A stretch of 5,179 nucleotides of DNA, taken from positions 1 to 5,179 of the forward strand of contig JAGYMG010000043.1 of the NCBI GenBank assembly GCA_018400675.1, read 5' to 3'. The notes beneath the pieces were generated by a model that was not told where the DNA came from, searched no databases, and worked only from the letters and a program-made list of their open reading frames with translations. This document shows positions 1-5,179 of this stretch, in pieces (position 1 is the stretch's first letter; each line of letters begins with the position of its first letter). This DNA is from a bacterium (GTDB taxonomy: Bacteria; Patescibacteriota; Minisyncoccia; Minisyncoccales; CG1-02-41-26). Made by a program: the position numbers and the translations under genes.

Positions 1-296
1 TGATCTTTGTCGGGATGGGTCAGCACAATCAAATCAATCGTTCTGTCCCAAAAAGGAATTTCTTGACTCAAGTGTTCTAGGATTGTTTCGTCTGGCCCGC
101 CATCAATTAGTATTTGGTAATGAGCCGGCGTCTCAATAAAAATAGCATCACCCTGACCAACATCAAAAAAAACTACTGCTAACTCCCCCTTGGTCAAATC
201 AAAGATATGCTGCCATAAACAGATATTGCTTAAAAATAAAAGAATCAAAAAGAAAACTAAAAAAGGGCTTAGTTTTCTTTTCTTATTTTTTCTCAT
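1..296 (-). CDS. ComEC-type metallo-beta-lactamase-fold hydrolase with N-terminal membrane anchor (5' part; 3' end outside window)
   Basis: The first 98 codons are present and the gene runs off the low-coordinate edge. A basic N-terminus (MRKNKKRK) is followed by one hydrophobic helix at about residues 10-28, so the enzyme domain should lie outside the cytoplasmic membrane. The domain opens with FFDVGQGDA (residues 43-51), then QILIDGGP (61-68), and reaches THPDKD (93-98) with the next codon beginning CA, fitting His. This gives the HxDxDH metal-binding form typical of the ComEC/Rec2 C-terminal domain rather than the HxHxDH of many other family members. The full ComEC channel is not visible in this part; many Patescibacteria carry such stand-alone hydrolases (family knowledge). 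The start is firm: an in-frame TAA lies two codons upstream of the ATG. The gap to the preceding stop is 23 bases, and no good ribosome binding site is seen. Substrate unknown; nuclease or phosphodiesterase activity is only an inference. Confidence 0.85.
   Translation of the reverse strand, partial: MRKNKKRKLSPFLVFFLILLFLSNICLWQHIFDLTKGELAVVFFDVGQGDAIFIETPAHYQILIDGGPDETILEHLSQEIPFWDRTIDLIVLTHPDKD
248..281. repeat. Perfect 13-base inverted repeat (AU-rich hairpin) inside the start of the hydrolase gene
   Basis: The arms at 248-260 (AAAAGAAAACTAA) and 269-281 are exact reverse complements, separated by 8 bases. In the minus-strand transcript the hairpin begins 15 bases after the A of the ATG of the metallo-hydrolase gene, covering codons 6-17, and is followed by a U-rich run. 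That layout resembles a weak intrinsic terminator or a structure that limits early translation. The stem has only two G-C pairs, so it would be weak. It may simply reflect Lys-rich codons followed by Phe/Leu-rich codons of the membrane anchor. The repeat itself is certain; its function is not. Confidence 0.5.
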
Positions 297-319
297 TACT
301 TACTGGATTAATCAAAATG

Positions 320-1855
320 CTAAGGAGCTATCTCATACCAAGAAGGCAAGTGTAATTCAGCCTCCTCTCCCTTACAACAGACTTTCGTGTTATCACCGGG
401 ATAAGGATCACCAGGTTTTAATCCCTGACAGGCGGGATCAGCTCCACAGCTTTCATCACAATAAGGGTCTACCTCTAAACAACCACCAGTACCATTACAA
501 TTTTTGATAGCGGCTCCTTTTTCATTATTGCAACTGCAGACAACACCGGAAGCAGTATATTCTTCCGGACTGCAAGGTTGTAAGGGTGTGCCACATTTAC
601 CGGTACTAATATTACAGGTATAGGTGCCTCCCCGACAACCAGCATTAAGTGCTTTAGGAAAGCACGTCTCAGCACAATTTAAATTATTAACCCACTCTTC
701 TACAGTATCACAACTGCCTCCGGAACAGGTGTTTGATAATATTTTTTGCTGAGACCAATTGCCACTACAACGGTATTCGTCCAGCCATTCATCTGCCCCG
801 CAGTCTTGGACCAACTCTTCTTGGGTAGAAGGTATTTTATAACAACTATTTTCAGCACAGCCTCTTTCATAGCAAGTCCGGCTGCGATAGACATCATCAT
901 TTAAGCAATAATTAGATCCCCAGGCATCGCAAGAATCACTACCACAATCTTCTTCGTCTACCCAGCTAACATCATCATAACAACTGCCGGCCACACAGCC
1001 CCTTTCAACATATTCTCTCTGAATTATATCCCCATCGCAACGATAATTACCTGTGTAACTACTATCACCACAATCCTGATACTCTTTCCATTCTACTGAT
1101 GTGTAGCATTTAGCCCCGGCACAACCCCTGTTTATCCATTTCCTTTGGAGAACGCCTCCATTACATTGGTATTCATCCGTCCAACCGCTGGTGCCACATT
1201 CGTCCACTCTTACATACTCGGAGTCAGAATCACATTTGCCGCTAGTATAAGCGCGACCGTTCCAATTCCAGGTCTTACAACTATCAGAGGTACATGTTTG
1301 ATAAACATCATTGTTGTAACAATAATTACCCCCGCAGGACGTACCCGAGCCACAATATTTGTAGTTTTTCCAATCAGAATCGGTTATACAACGGCCATTG
1401 ACAGTACCAGAACAATATGCCTCTACATAATATCGCTGCAAGTAAGAGCCACTGCATCTGTAATAATAATCTCCATACCTGTCTTGGTACCAACGGTCAT
1501 AACAGGGTTCGGTTGAACCCCAGGGACAACTGATACTACCAGACTCAGGATCAAAAGAAGAACAATAAGGATTATAATAAAGTTGGCCGGAATAACAATA
1601 AGAGGTGTAGGGGCACCAGACCAAAGTGCAACTTTTTTGAGCAAATCCGCAAATACATCGAGTAGCGCAATTCTCAGCTCCTGGTGGACATTCTGCTTCA
1701 CAACCAATCATCCCAAAAATATTATGGCAGTTGCAAGTTTTTGGGGAACATCCTCCAACATAGTCAGCAGCTTCAACCTTATCCAAGGGTATCAGGTTAG
1801 ATAATATGATTAAGATCCCAAAAAAGATTAGTATTTTAAAACTTAGTTTTACCAT
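320..1855 (-). CDS. Large cysteine-rich secreted protein with tandem disulfide-type modules, function unknown
   Basis: 511 residues. The N-terminus is a typical Sec signal (MVKLSFK, then a hydrophobic stretch at about 8-24) with a likely cleavage near VEA-A at 29-30; no second membrane segment or C-terminal anchor is visible, so the protein is probably released or held at the surface by other means. I count 56 cysteines (11 %), all after the signal peptide, an even number that suits paired disulfides. Three zones follow: a Cys-dense N-terminal part (36-117), six tandem modules (118-393), and a Cys-rich tail (394-511) with a vicinal CC at 493-494. The modules are rich in Tyr, Asp, Gly and Trp and poor in hydrophobic core residues, so folding probably depends on the cross-links. 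I recognise no named domain family. The ATG overlaps the end of the upstream membrane-protein gene by 7 bases (ATGGTAA), which suggests translational coupling; no Shine-Dalgarno is seen. A role in surface attachment or cell-envelope structure is speculation. Confidence 0.85.
   Translation of the reverse strand: MVKLSFKILIFFGILIILSNLIPLDKVEAADYVGGCSPKTCNCHNIFGMIGCEAECPPGAENCATRCICGFAQKSCTLVWCPYTSYCYSGQLYYNPYCSSFDPESGSISCPWGSTEPCYDRWYQDRYGDYYYRCSGSYLQRYYVEAYCSGTVNGRCITDSDWKNYKYCGSGTSCGGNYCYNNDVYQTCTSDSCKTWNWNGRAYTSGKCDSDSEYVRVDECGTSGWTDEYQCNGGVLQRKWINRGCAGAKCYTSVEWKEYQDCGDSSYTGNYRCDGDIIQREYVERGCVAGSCYDDVSWVDEEDCGSDSCDAWGSNYCLNDDVYRSRTCYERGCAENSCYKIPSTQEELVQDCGADEWLDEYRCSGNWSQQKILSNTCSGGSCDTVEEWVNNLNCAETCFPKALNAGCRGGTYTCNISTGKCGTPLQPCSPEEYTASGVVCSCNNEKGAAIKNCNGTGGCLEVDPYCDESCGADPACQGLKPGDPYPGDNTKVCCKGEEAELHLPSWYEIAP
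677..1504 (-). repeat. Six tandem cysteine modules within the secreted protein
   Basis: Protein-level repeats, too diverged to be obvious DNA repeats. Modules in protein order: residues 118-167, 168-219, 220-261, 262-303, 304-351 and 352-393. Modules 3, 4 and 6 each have 42 residues with identical spacing C-x10-C-x13-C-x4-C-x11-C, the last Cys being the first of the next unit. Shared residues beyond Cys are Gly after the first Cys, Y-[RQ] just before the second Cys, Gly two after it, Gln eight before the third Cys, and Trp six before the closing Cys. Module 1 is the same type with two longer loops. Modules 2 and 5 form a variant class with an extra early Cys, NYC in place of YRC, an ND-VY element and further Cys changes (52 and 48 residues). 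Confidence 0.8.
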
Positions 1856-2739
1856 AATATTATCAGTTTATCTAAACCACTAGCAAAACCTTTTATCTTA
1901 TATAGGTAATCATTTTCTTTTTCAACTGAACAATCGAAATCAGGCGCTGACCCGATTAAATCGCTCTCTTCTCTCAAACATTCAACTGCATCCGCCGGCT
2001 TATCAATAACCAATTCCATTTCAAAATTACCGTTATAATGCTGGCCTAAGAGATAACGCCATTCAATTTTTTCTTCCATGTCTTCGTAAAGAGCCTTAAA
2101 AGCATATTCGCTAATAAGGGTTAAGTCTTTAAAATGAGCCCATTTATAATTCTGGAATAACTTCTCTAGTTCGTTAATCCCGGGCTGGTAAGAAACCTTT
2201 ACCACCTCTGTTGATTCTGGTGTTCTTCCTCCAACACAAGGAACAATGCAAAGACTCTTTTCTTCCGAAGCATTTTTCTCTTCTTCGTTTTCCTGAGAAG
2301 AAGAACCACCAGACATATAAGGGTAAGAAAGTATTTCTAGTCTTTTCTTAAAAGCTTCTTCTTCATCAGCCGATGCATCTAAATAGGTATAATACTTAAC
2401 TCCTTCTTTTTCTAAAGTTCCCCGGGCTACAGCATAAAAAGCTTCCAAGGCAGAGTAAGGCGAAGCAATCTCACACTCTGTATTAATAATAATCTCCTTT
2501 CTTTCCGAGGACACCCCCATTTTGATATGGCAATCATAACTGCTATCCTCGGCAAAGATTAAGGGATAATCTTCTAAATAAAAATCTCTGATATCCATTG
2601 TGCTTTCTTCTTCGCCAGAGTCCAAAGAAAAATATTCGGGATAATTATTAATAATATATCCGATCAAATAGAAGATAAGTGGCAAGGTAATTGCTAAGAG
2701 AACGATAATGCCTAAAATAGGAGAAATTTTTTTAACCAT
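1849..2739 (-). CDS. Membrane-anchored extracytoplasmic protein of unknown function
   Basis: 296 residues; no family recognised. A short basic start (MVKK) precedes one long hydrophobic helix at about residues 7-31, with no clear signal-peptidase site, so it is likely a single-pass protein with the C-terminal bulk outside. The outer part is acidic and contains a Ser/Glu-rich low-complexity linker at about 143-162 that seems to separate two folded halves (about 48-140 and 163-296). Six cysteines (70, 89, 164, 168, 254, 270) include CIVPC at 164-168; the even number suits disulfides outside the cell. Acidic/aromatic runs such as YLEDYPLIF are not diagnostic. The ATG lies 7 bases after the SDR stop without a Shine-Dalgarno, and the stop overlaps the ATG of the cysteine-rich secreted protein. 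That coupling suggests the two proteins are made together and may act together, for example as anchor and exported partner (inference). Confidence 0.8.
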   Translation of the reverse strand: MVKKISPILGIIVLLAITLPLIFYLIGYIINNYPEYFSLDSGEEESTMDIRDFYLEDYPLIFAEDSSYDCHIKMGVSSERKEIIINTECEIASPYSALEAFYAVARGTLEKEGVKYYTYLDASADEEEAFKKRLEILSYPYMSGGSSSQENEEEKNASEEKSLCIVPCVGGRTPESTEVVKVSYQPGINELEKLFQNYKWAHFKDLTLISEYAFKALYEDMEEKIEWRYLLGQHYNGNFEMELVIDKPADAVECLREESDLIGSAPDFDCSVEKENDYLYKIKGFASGLDKLIILW

Positions 2740-2746
2740 ATTATAA

Positions 2747-3505
2747 TTATTTTATTGTATAACCACCATCAACCGTTATCAACTGGCCCGTAATAAAATC
2801 AGATTCATCAGAGGCAAGAAAGGCAACTGCATTAGCAACATCGTCTGGCTGGCCTACTCTCCCCTTAGGCGTAACCTGACACAGCTGTTCTCTGGTCATA
2901 CCAAATTTTTCTAAAAGAGATTCCAGCATCGGCGTTTCTATAGCTCCCGGGGCAACAGCATTAACATTAATACCCTTACCAGAAAAATCGCCGGCTAGAG
3001 CTGTGGTAAAACTAGTTACAGCTCCTTTAGTAGCTGAATAAGCATATATCTGAGGCCAGGAAACAAGGCTGGCGATTGAGGAAATATTGACTATCTTACC
3101 ATAGCGCTGTTTAACCATTGTCGGTAAAATAGCATAGGTCAACTGCATTAACCCCTTAAGGTTAACATTGATAATTTTATCAGCTGTCGAAAAATCATTA
3201 TCTGCTACTTCTTCCATAAAGCAAACACCAGCATTATTAACTAAGATATCAATCCTTTTAAATTCACCAACAACACTGTCCACAACCGATTTAATCTCAT
3301 CTCCCTTGGTAATATCTAATGTAAGAGCCATGCCTTTACCTCCCCTGCCTTCAATCTCTCGTAAGACTGACCTACACTCTTCTTCATCAATATCCGTTAT
3401 TATCACCCTGGCTCCCCTCTCAGCTAATTTTAGGGCGATTGCCTTGCCAATCCCCCGTCGGGCACCAGTGATTAAAGCTACTTTATTTTCTAAATCTTGA
3501 TACAT
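2747..3505 (-). CDS. Short-chain dehydrogenase/reductase (classical SDR, FabG-like)
   Basis: 252 residues, the usual length for a classical SDR. The Rossmann nucleotide-binding motif TGARRGIG is at 13-20, NNAG at 90-93, the catalytic Asn probably at 115 (NVNLKG), Ser at 143 (NISS), and Tyr/Lys at 156 and 160 (YSATK). The C-terminal block with PKGRVGQPDDVA and FITGQLITVDGG is well conserved, so the enzyme looks intact. Asp38 at the end of the second beta strand (ITDID) favours NAD(H) over NADP(H) by family rules. It interconverts a hydroxyl and a carbonyl; the substrate cannot be read from sequence. FabG, acetoin/diacetyl reductase and sugar dehydrogenases all share this pattern, and no fatty-acid or sugar genes adjoin to decide. 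An in-frame TAA five codons after the nearest upstream possibilities leaves the ATG as the only sensible start. Spacing is 38 bases after thiI, the widest gap in the block. Confidence 0.9.
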   Translation of the reverse strand: MYQDLENKVALITGARRGIGKAIALKLAERGARVIITDIDEEECRSVLREIEGRGGKGMALTLDITKGDEIKSVVDSVVGEFKRIDILVNNAGVCFMEEVADNDFSTADKIINVNLKGLMQLTYAILPTMVKQRYGKIVNISSIASLVSWPQIYAYSATKGAVTSFTTALAGDFSGKGINVNAVAPGAIETPMLESLLEKFGMTREQLCQVTPKGRVGQPDDVANAVAFLASDESDFITGQLITVDGGYTIK

Positions 3506-3529
3506 ATACTTTATTGAAATTATTTTATT

Positions 3530-3535
3530 ATTATA
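3530..3535 (-). promoter_or_regulatory. Possible -10 element ahead of the SDR gene
   Basis: On the minus strand a perfect TATAAT lies in the 38-base gap between thiI and the SDR gene, 24 bases before the SDR ATG. No acceptable -35 hexamer is found about 17 bases upstream (the position reads GTAAAA, inside the end of thiI), and the gap is AT-rich enough to produce this by chance. If real it would let the SDR and the downstream genes be transcribed apart from the tRNA-modification genes. Confidence 0.2.
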
Positions 3536-3543
3536 AGAGATCT

Positions 3544-4698
3544 TTAAATTATTTTTACTTCTCCGTGAGCTAACGCATCTGTAATAAGTTTTTGGAAATC
3601 AATTTTTTCCTCTTCCTTTTCAATAATCTCAAGATCTGCATTTGTTTCCGGATGTTTGCTGATAAGCTGCCGGCAGTAGAAATTATCCTTAAGAACAGAT
3701 ATTTCAAAAAGACCGATCTCTCTTGATTTTTCTATTATATCTTTTTTGTCAAAAGCCAACAAGGGCTTAAAAACGGGGAGAGAGACTGCTGCTGCGCTAG
3801 CCCTGATATTGGGCAACGTCTGGGAAGCTACCTGACCAATATTTTCTCCTGTCACTATGCCATCAGCTCTTTCTTCCCCAGCTACAGCAGCAGCAATCTT
3901 AAGCATAGAACGCCGGCAAAGCAAGCAGGCCAGTTTAACATTTGTCTTCTTGAATATCTCTTCTTGAATCTTTAAAAAAGGTATCAGATAAAGACGATTC
4001 TCTTTCTGATAATCCTTGAGCTGTTTGACCATTGCTGTGGCTTTTTTAACCGTTGTCCTTTCTTGGATATCGGTGTAGCAGTGAAGATAAACAACCGTCA
4101 GCCCCCGAGAAATCATATAAAAGCTGGCGACCGGAGAGTCTATGCCGCCTGACAATAACGAGACTACTCTGCCATTACTATCTGCCGGCAATCCGCTAAG
4201 ACCGGGTATTTTTTCAAAGTAAAAGAGAATACAATCTTCAACAATTTCAACAAAACACGTTATATCAGGATTCTCTAATTTTACCTCCTTGCCTGTTGTC
4301 TCCAGAATATGTTGTCCTAATGCTTGATTTACTGCTTGGGAGGTGAGAGGAAATTGCTTGTCTCCCCTCTTGGCTCTAACGCTAAAACTATTAAACTGTT
4401 TTCCTTTAAGTGCTTGGGCTACTTTAATCTTTAATTCCCTCATTTCTCTTGTCGAGGAAAAAGCAAAAGAAAAATACTCAAGGCCAAAAACTTTTTTCAA
4501 TCTTTCTTCAACTCTTTTCTCATCTGCCTCAGATCGTAGGGCTATAAGAATACGACCAGAGATTCTCTTAATAGACTGATAATCGGACTTATCTAAAACC
4601 CTCCTTATATTATCCACCAAGGCTTTTTCAAAAAATGGCCGCTTACCCCCTTTCAGGGCAACCTCTCCGTAATGACAAATTATAAAATCCGGTTTCAT
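3544..4698 (-). CDS. thiI: tRNA 4-thiouridine synthetase (ThiI), rhodanese-less, with predicted iron-sulfur cysteines
   Basis: 384 residues. ThiI adenylates U8 of tRNA and inserts sulfur to give s4U8. The N-terminal ferredoxin-like region opens with HYGEVALKGGKRPFFE (9-24), followed by a THUMP RNA-binding domain (about 60-165) and the ATP-pyrophosphatase domain with PP-loop SGGIDSP at 183-189. Further family marks are GENIGQVASQT (284-294) and FKPLLAFDKKDII (310-322). The C-terminal rhodanese domain of E. coli ThiI (482 residues) is absent, as in many bacteria and archaea. Cys258 and Cys261 form a CLLC motif followed by RRSML, and Cys148 lies in NPDITCFVEI; this set resembles the cluster-binding cysteines of methanogen ThiI. 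Cys342 (FYCRQLISKHPET) sits where E. coli ThiI has the Cys of its EYCG motif. The gene starts 11 bases after mnmA with no good Shine-Dalgarno; a GGAGGT in mnmA is 23 bases away. A tRNA role is more likely than thiamine synthesis, as no thi genes adjoin. Confidence 0.95.
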   Translation of the reverse strand: MKPDFIICHYGEVALKGGKRPFFEKALVDNIRRVLDKSDYQSIKRISGRILIALRSEADEKRVEERLKKVFGLEYFSFAFSSTREMRELKIKVAQALKGKQFNSFSVRAKRGDKQFPLTSQAVNQALGQHILETTGKEVKLENPDITCFVEIVEDCILFYFEKIPGLSGLPADSNGRVVSLLSGGIDSPVASFYMISRGLTVVYLHCYTDIQERTTVKKATAMVKQLKDYQKENRLYLIPFLKIQEEIFKKTNVKLACLLCRRSMLKIAAAVAGEERADGIVTGENIGQVASQTLPNIRASAAAVSLPVFKPLLAFDKKDIIEKSREIGLFEISVLKDNFYCRQLISKHPETNADLEIIEKEEEKIDFQKLITDALAHGEVKII

Positions 4699-4709
4699 AA
4701 ATAATAAGA

Positions 4710-5179
4710 CTAGATAATAATACCTCCGCCCAACAACTCTTCTTGGTTGCTGTAAAAAACCAACGACTGCCCCGGACTGAGAGACAATTGGGCTTTCTTA
4801 AATAATACCCTATATCCCTTTTCCCGTGAATAACTTAACCGGGCTGGGGCTAGAGACCCTTGCGATCTTATCTTAGCCATTACAGAGAAAGGCATTTCTG
4901 TTGCCCGGCCGGACAACCAATTAACATCCTTTATTAAGACTGTGTGCTCTAATAATTTATTCCTATCCTGACTAATGACCAAGCGATTACTCTTAATGTC
5001 TTTTTCCAAGACATAGTAGGGCTTGGTTGTTGGTTCTTTGTATCGCCCTAAAAGGTCAAATTTTTTTCGCTGGCCTATGGTGTAATTATAAAGACCGTGA
5101 TGTTCTCCCACTAATCTTCCTTTCTCGTCAACAATAGCGCCGGGCTGAGCGCCTAATGTCTTCTGGAGAAAAGAACGAT
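4710..5179 (-). CDS. mnmA: tRNA-specific 2-thiouridylase MnmA (C-terminal part; 5' end outside window)
   Basis: The last 155 codons are present; the reading frame is open to the high-coordinate edge, so the gene starts outside. MnmA adenylates and thiolates U34 of Lys, Glu and Gln tRNAs (s2U34), using persulfide from a cysteine desulfurase. The visible part begins in the central domain with RSFLQ, then PGAIVDEKGRLVGEHHGLYNYTIGQRK in two adjoining conserved pieces, PYYVLEKD, a single NW, and the C-terminal barrel ending in PGQSLVFY and LGGG. All are family hallmarks. The ATP-binding motif and both catalytic cysteines lie upstream of the window; the second should be only a few codons beyond the edge, judging from E. 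coli MnmA. Compared with the usual YTIGQRKGLGIGG, the loop here is longer and changed (KKFDLLGRYKEPTTK). The stop is 11 bases before thiI, making a likely tRNA-thiolation operon. Confidence 0.95.
   Translation of the reverse strand, partial: RSFLQKTLGAQPGAIVDEKGRLVGEHHGLYNYTIGQRKKFDLLGRYKEPTTKPYYVLEKDIKSNRLVISQDRNKLLEHTVLIKDVNWLSGRATEMPFSVMAKIRSQGSLAPARLSYSREKGYRVLFKKAQLSLSPGQSLVFYSNQEELLGGGIII

Noticed and set aside
190..507. Plus-strand open frame of 105 codons
   Set aside because: It lies antisense to the hydrolase and the end of the cysteine-rich gene, has low-complexity Lys/Phe content and no recognisable motif; both minus-strand genes are well supported.
677..1504. CRISPR array or DNA-level tandem repeat
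   Set aside because: The periodicity is in the protein (cysteine spacing); unit lengths vary from 42 to 52 codons and there is no identical DNA repeat with unique spacers.
1145..1516. Plus-strand open frame of 123 codons antisense to the cysteine modules
   Set aside because: Many Cys, Tyr and Gly codons on the minus strand read as Ala, Thr, Val, Ile and Pro codons on the other strand, so stops are rare by composition; the product has no family features.
320..1855. Metallothionein or iron-sulfur protein reading of the Cys-rich gene
   Set aside because: The signal peptide, large size, Tyr/Trp-rich loops and regular wide spacing fit extracytoplasmic disulfides better than metal clusters of CxC or CxxC type.
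2747..3505. Naming the SDR gene fabG
   Set aside because: The catalytic motifs are common to many SDR enzymes, Asp38 suggests NAD rather than the NADP use of typical FabG, and no fatty-acid synthesis genes adjoin.
4722..4727. GGAGGT (minus strand) as ribosome binding site for thiI
   Set aside because: It is 23 bases from the ATG, outside the working range, and encodes the conserved glycines at the MnmA C-terminus.
4710..5111. A complete 133-codon gene starting at a GTG near 5111
   Set aside because: The GTG is an internal Val in the MnmA segment DEKGRLVGEHHG; the frame stays open to the window edge with conserved MnmA sequence, so this is the truncated end of a longer gene.
1..5179. Recoding of UGA as glycine, as in some Patescibacteria
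   Set aside because: All long frames read through with the standard code, contain no in-frame UGA and use ordinary GGN glycine codons.

Overview
The window is a compact, single-direction gene block. All six genes lie on the minus strand, with gaps of 11, 38, 7 and 23 bases and one 7-base overlap, and no intergenic stretch exceeds 40 bases. Read in the direction of transcription (from high to low coordinates) the order is: the 3' part of mnmA (tRNA 2-thiouridylase), thiI (tRNA 4-thiouridine synthetase), a short-chain dehydrogenase/reductase, a membrane-anchored protein of unknown function, a large cysteine-rich secreted protein with tandem modules, and the 5' part of a membrane-anchored ComEC-type metallo-beta-lactamase-fold hydrolase.

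The DNA looks moderately AT-rich (by eye, not calculated). Genes are tightly packed, the standard stop codons TAA and TAG are used, and clear Shine-Dalgarno sequences are missing at every start that can be seen. Bacterial-type MnmA argues for a bacterium. A free-standing ComEC-like hydrolase behind one N-terminal membrane helix, next to large cysteine-rich secreted proteins of unknown function, is what I would expect in Patescibacteria (Candidate Phyla Radiation, Parcubacteria-like lineages). This assignment is an inference from gene style. The ThiI carries a cysteine set otherwise best known from archaea, so an archaeal (DPANN-like) or horizontally mixed origin is not fully excluded.

Region 3544-5179 is a tRNA sulfur-modification pair: MnmA thiolates U34 of Lys, Glu and Gln tRNAs, and ThiI thiolates U8. 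The sulfur donor (a cysteine desulfurase) is not in the window and could lie upstream of mnmA. Region 2747-3505 is an ordinary NAD(P)-dependent SDR enzyme of unassigned substrate. Region 320-2739 is the least explained part: two overlapping genes encoding extracytoplasmic proteins, the second with 56 cysteines and six tandem modules, three of which have exactly the same cysteine spacing (C-x10-C-x13-C-x4-C-x11-C, 42 residues per repeat). Region 1-296 begins the hydrolase gene and contains a perfect 13-base inverted repeat inside its first codons.

The strongest leads for something undescribed are the cysteine-rich repeat protein with its coupled membrane partner, and the predicted iron-sulfur type of ThiI in what looks like a bacterial genome.
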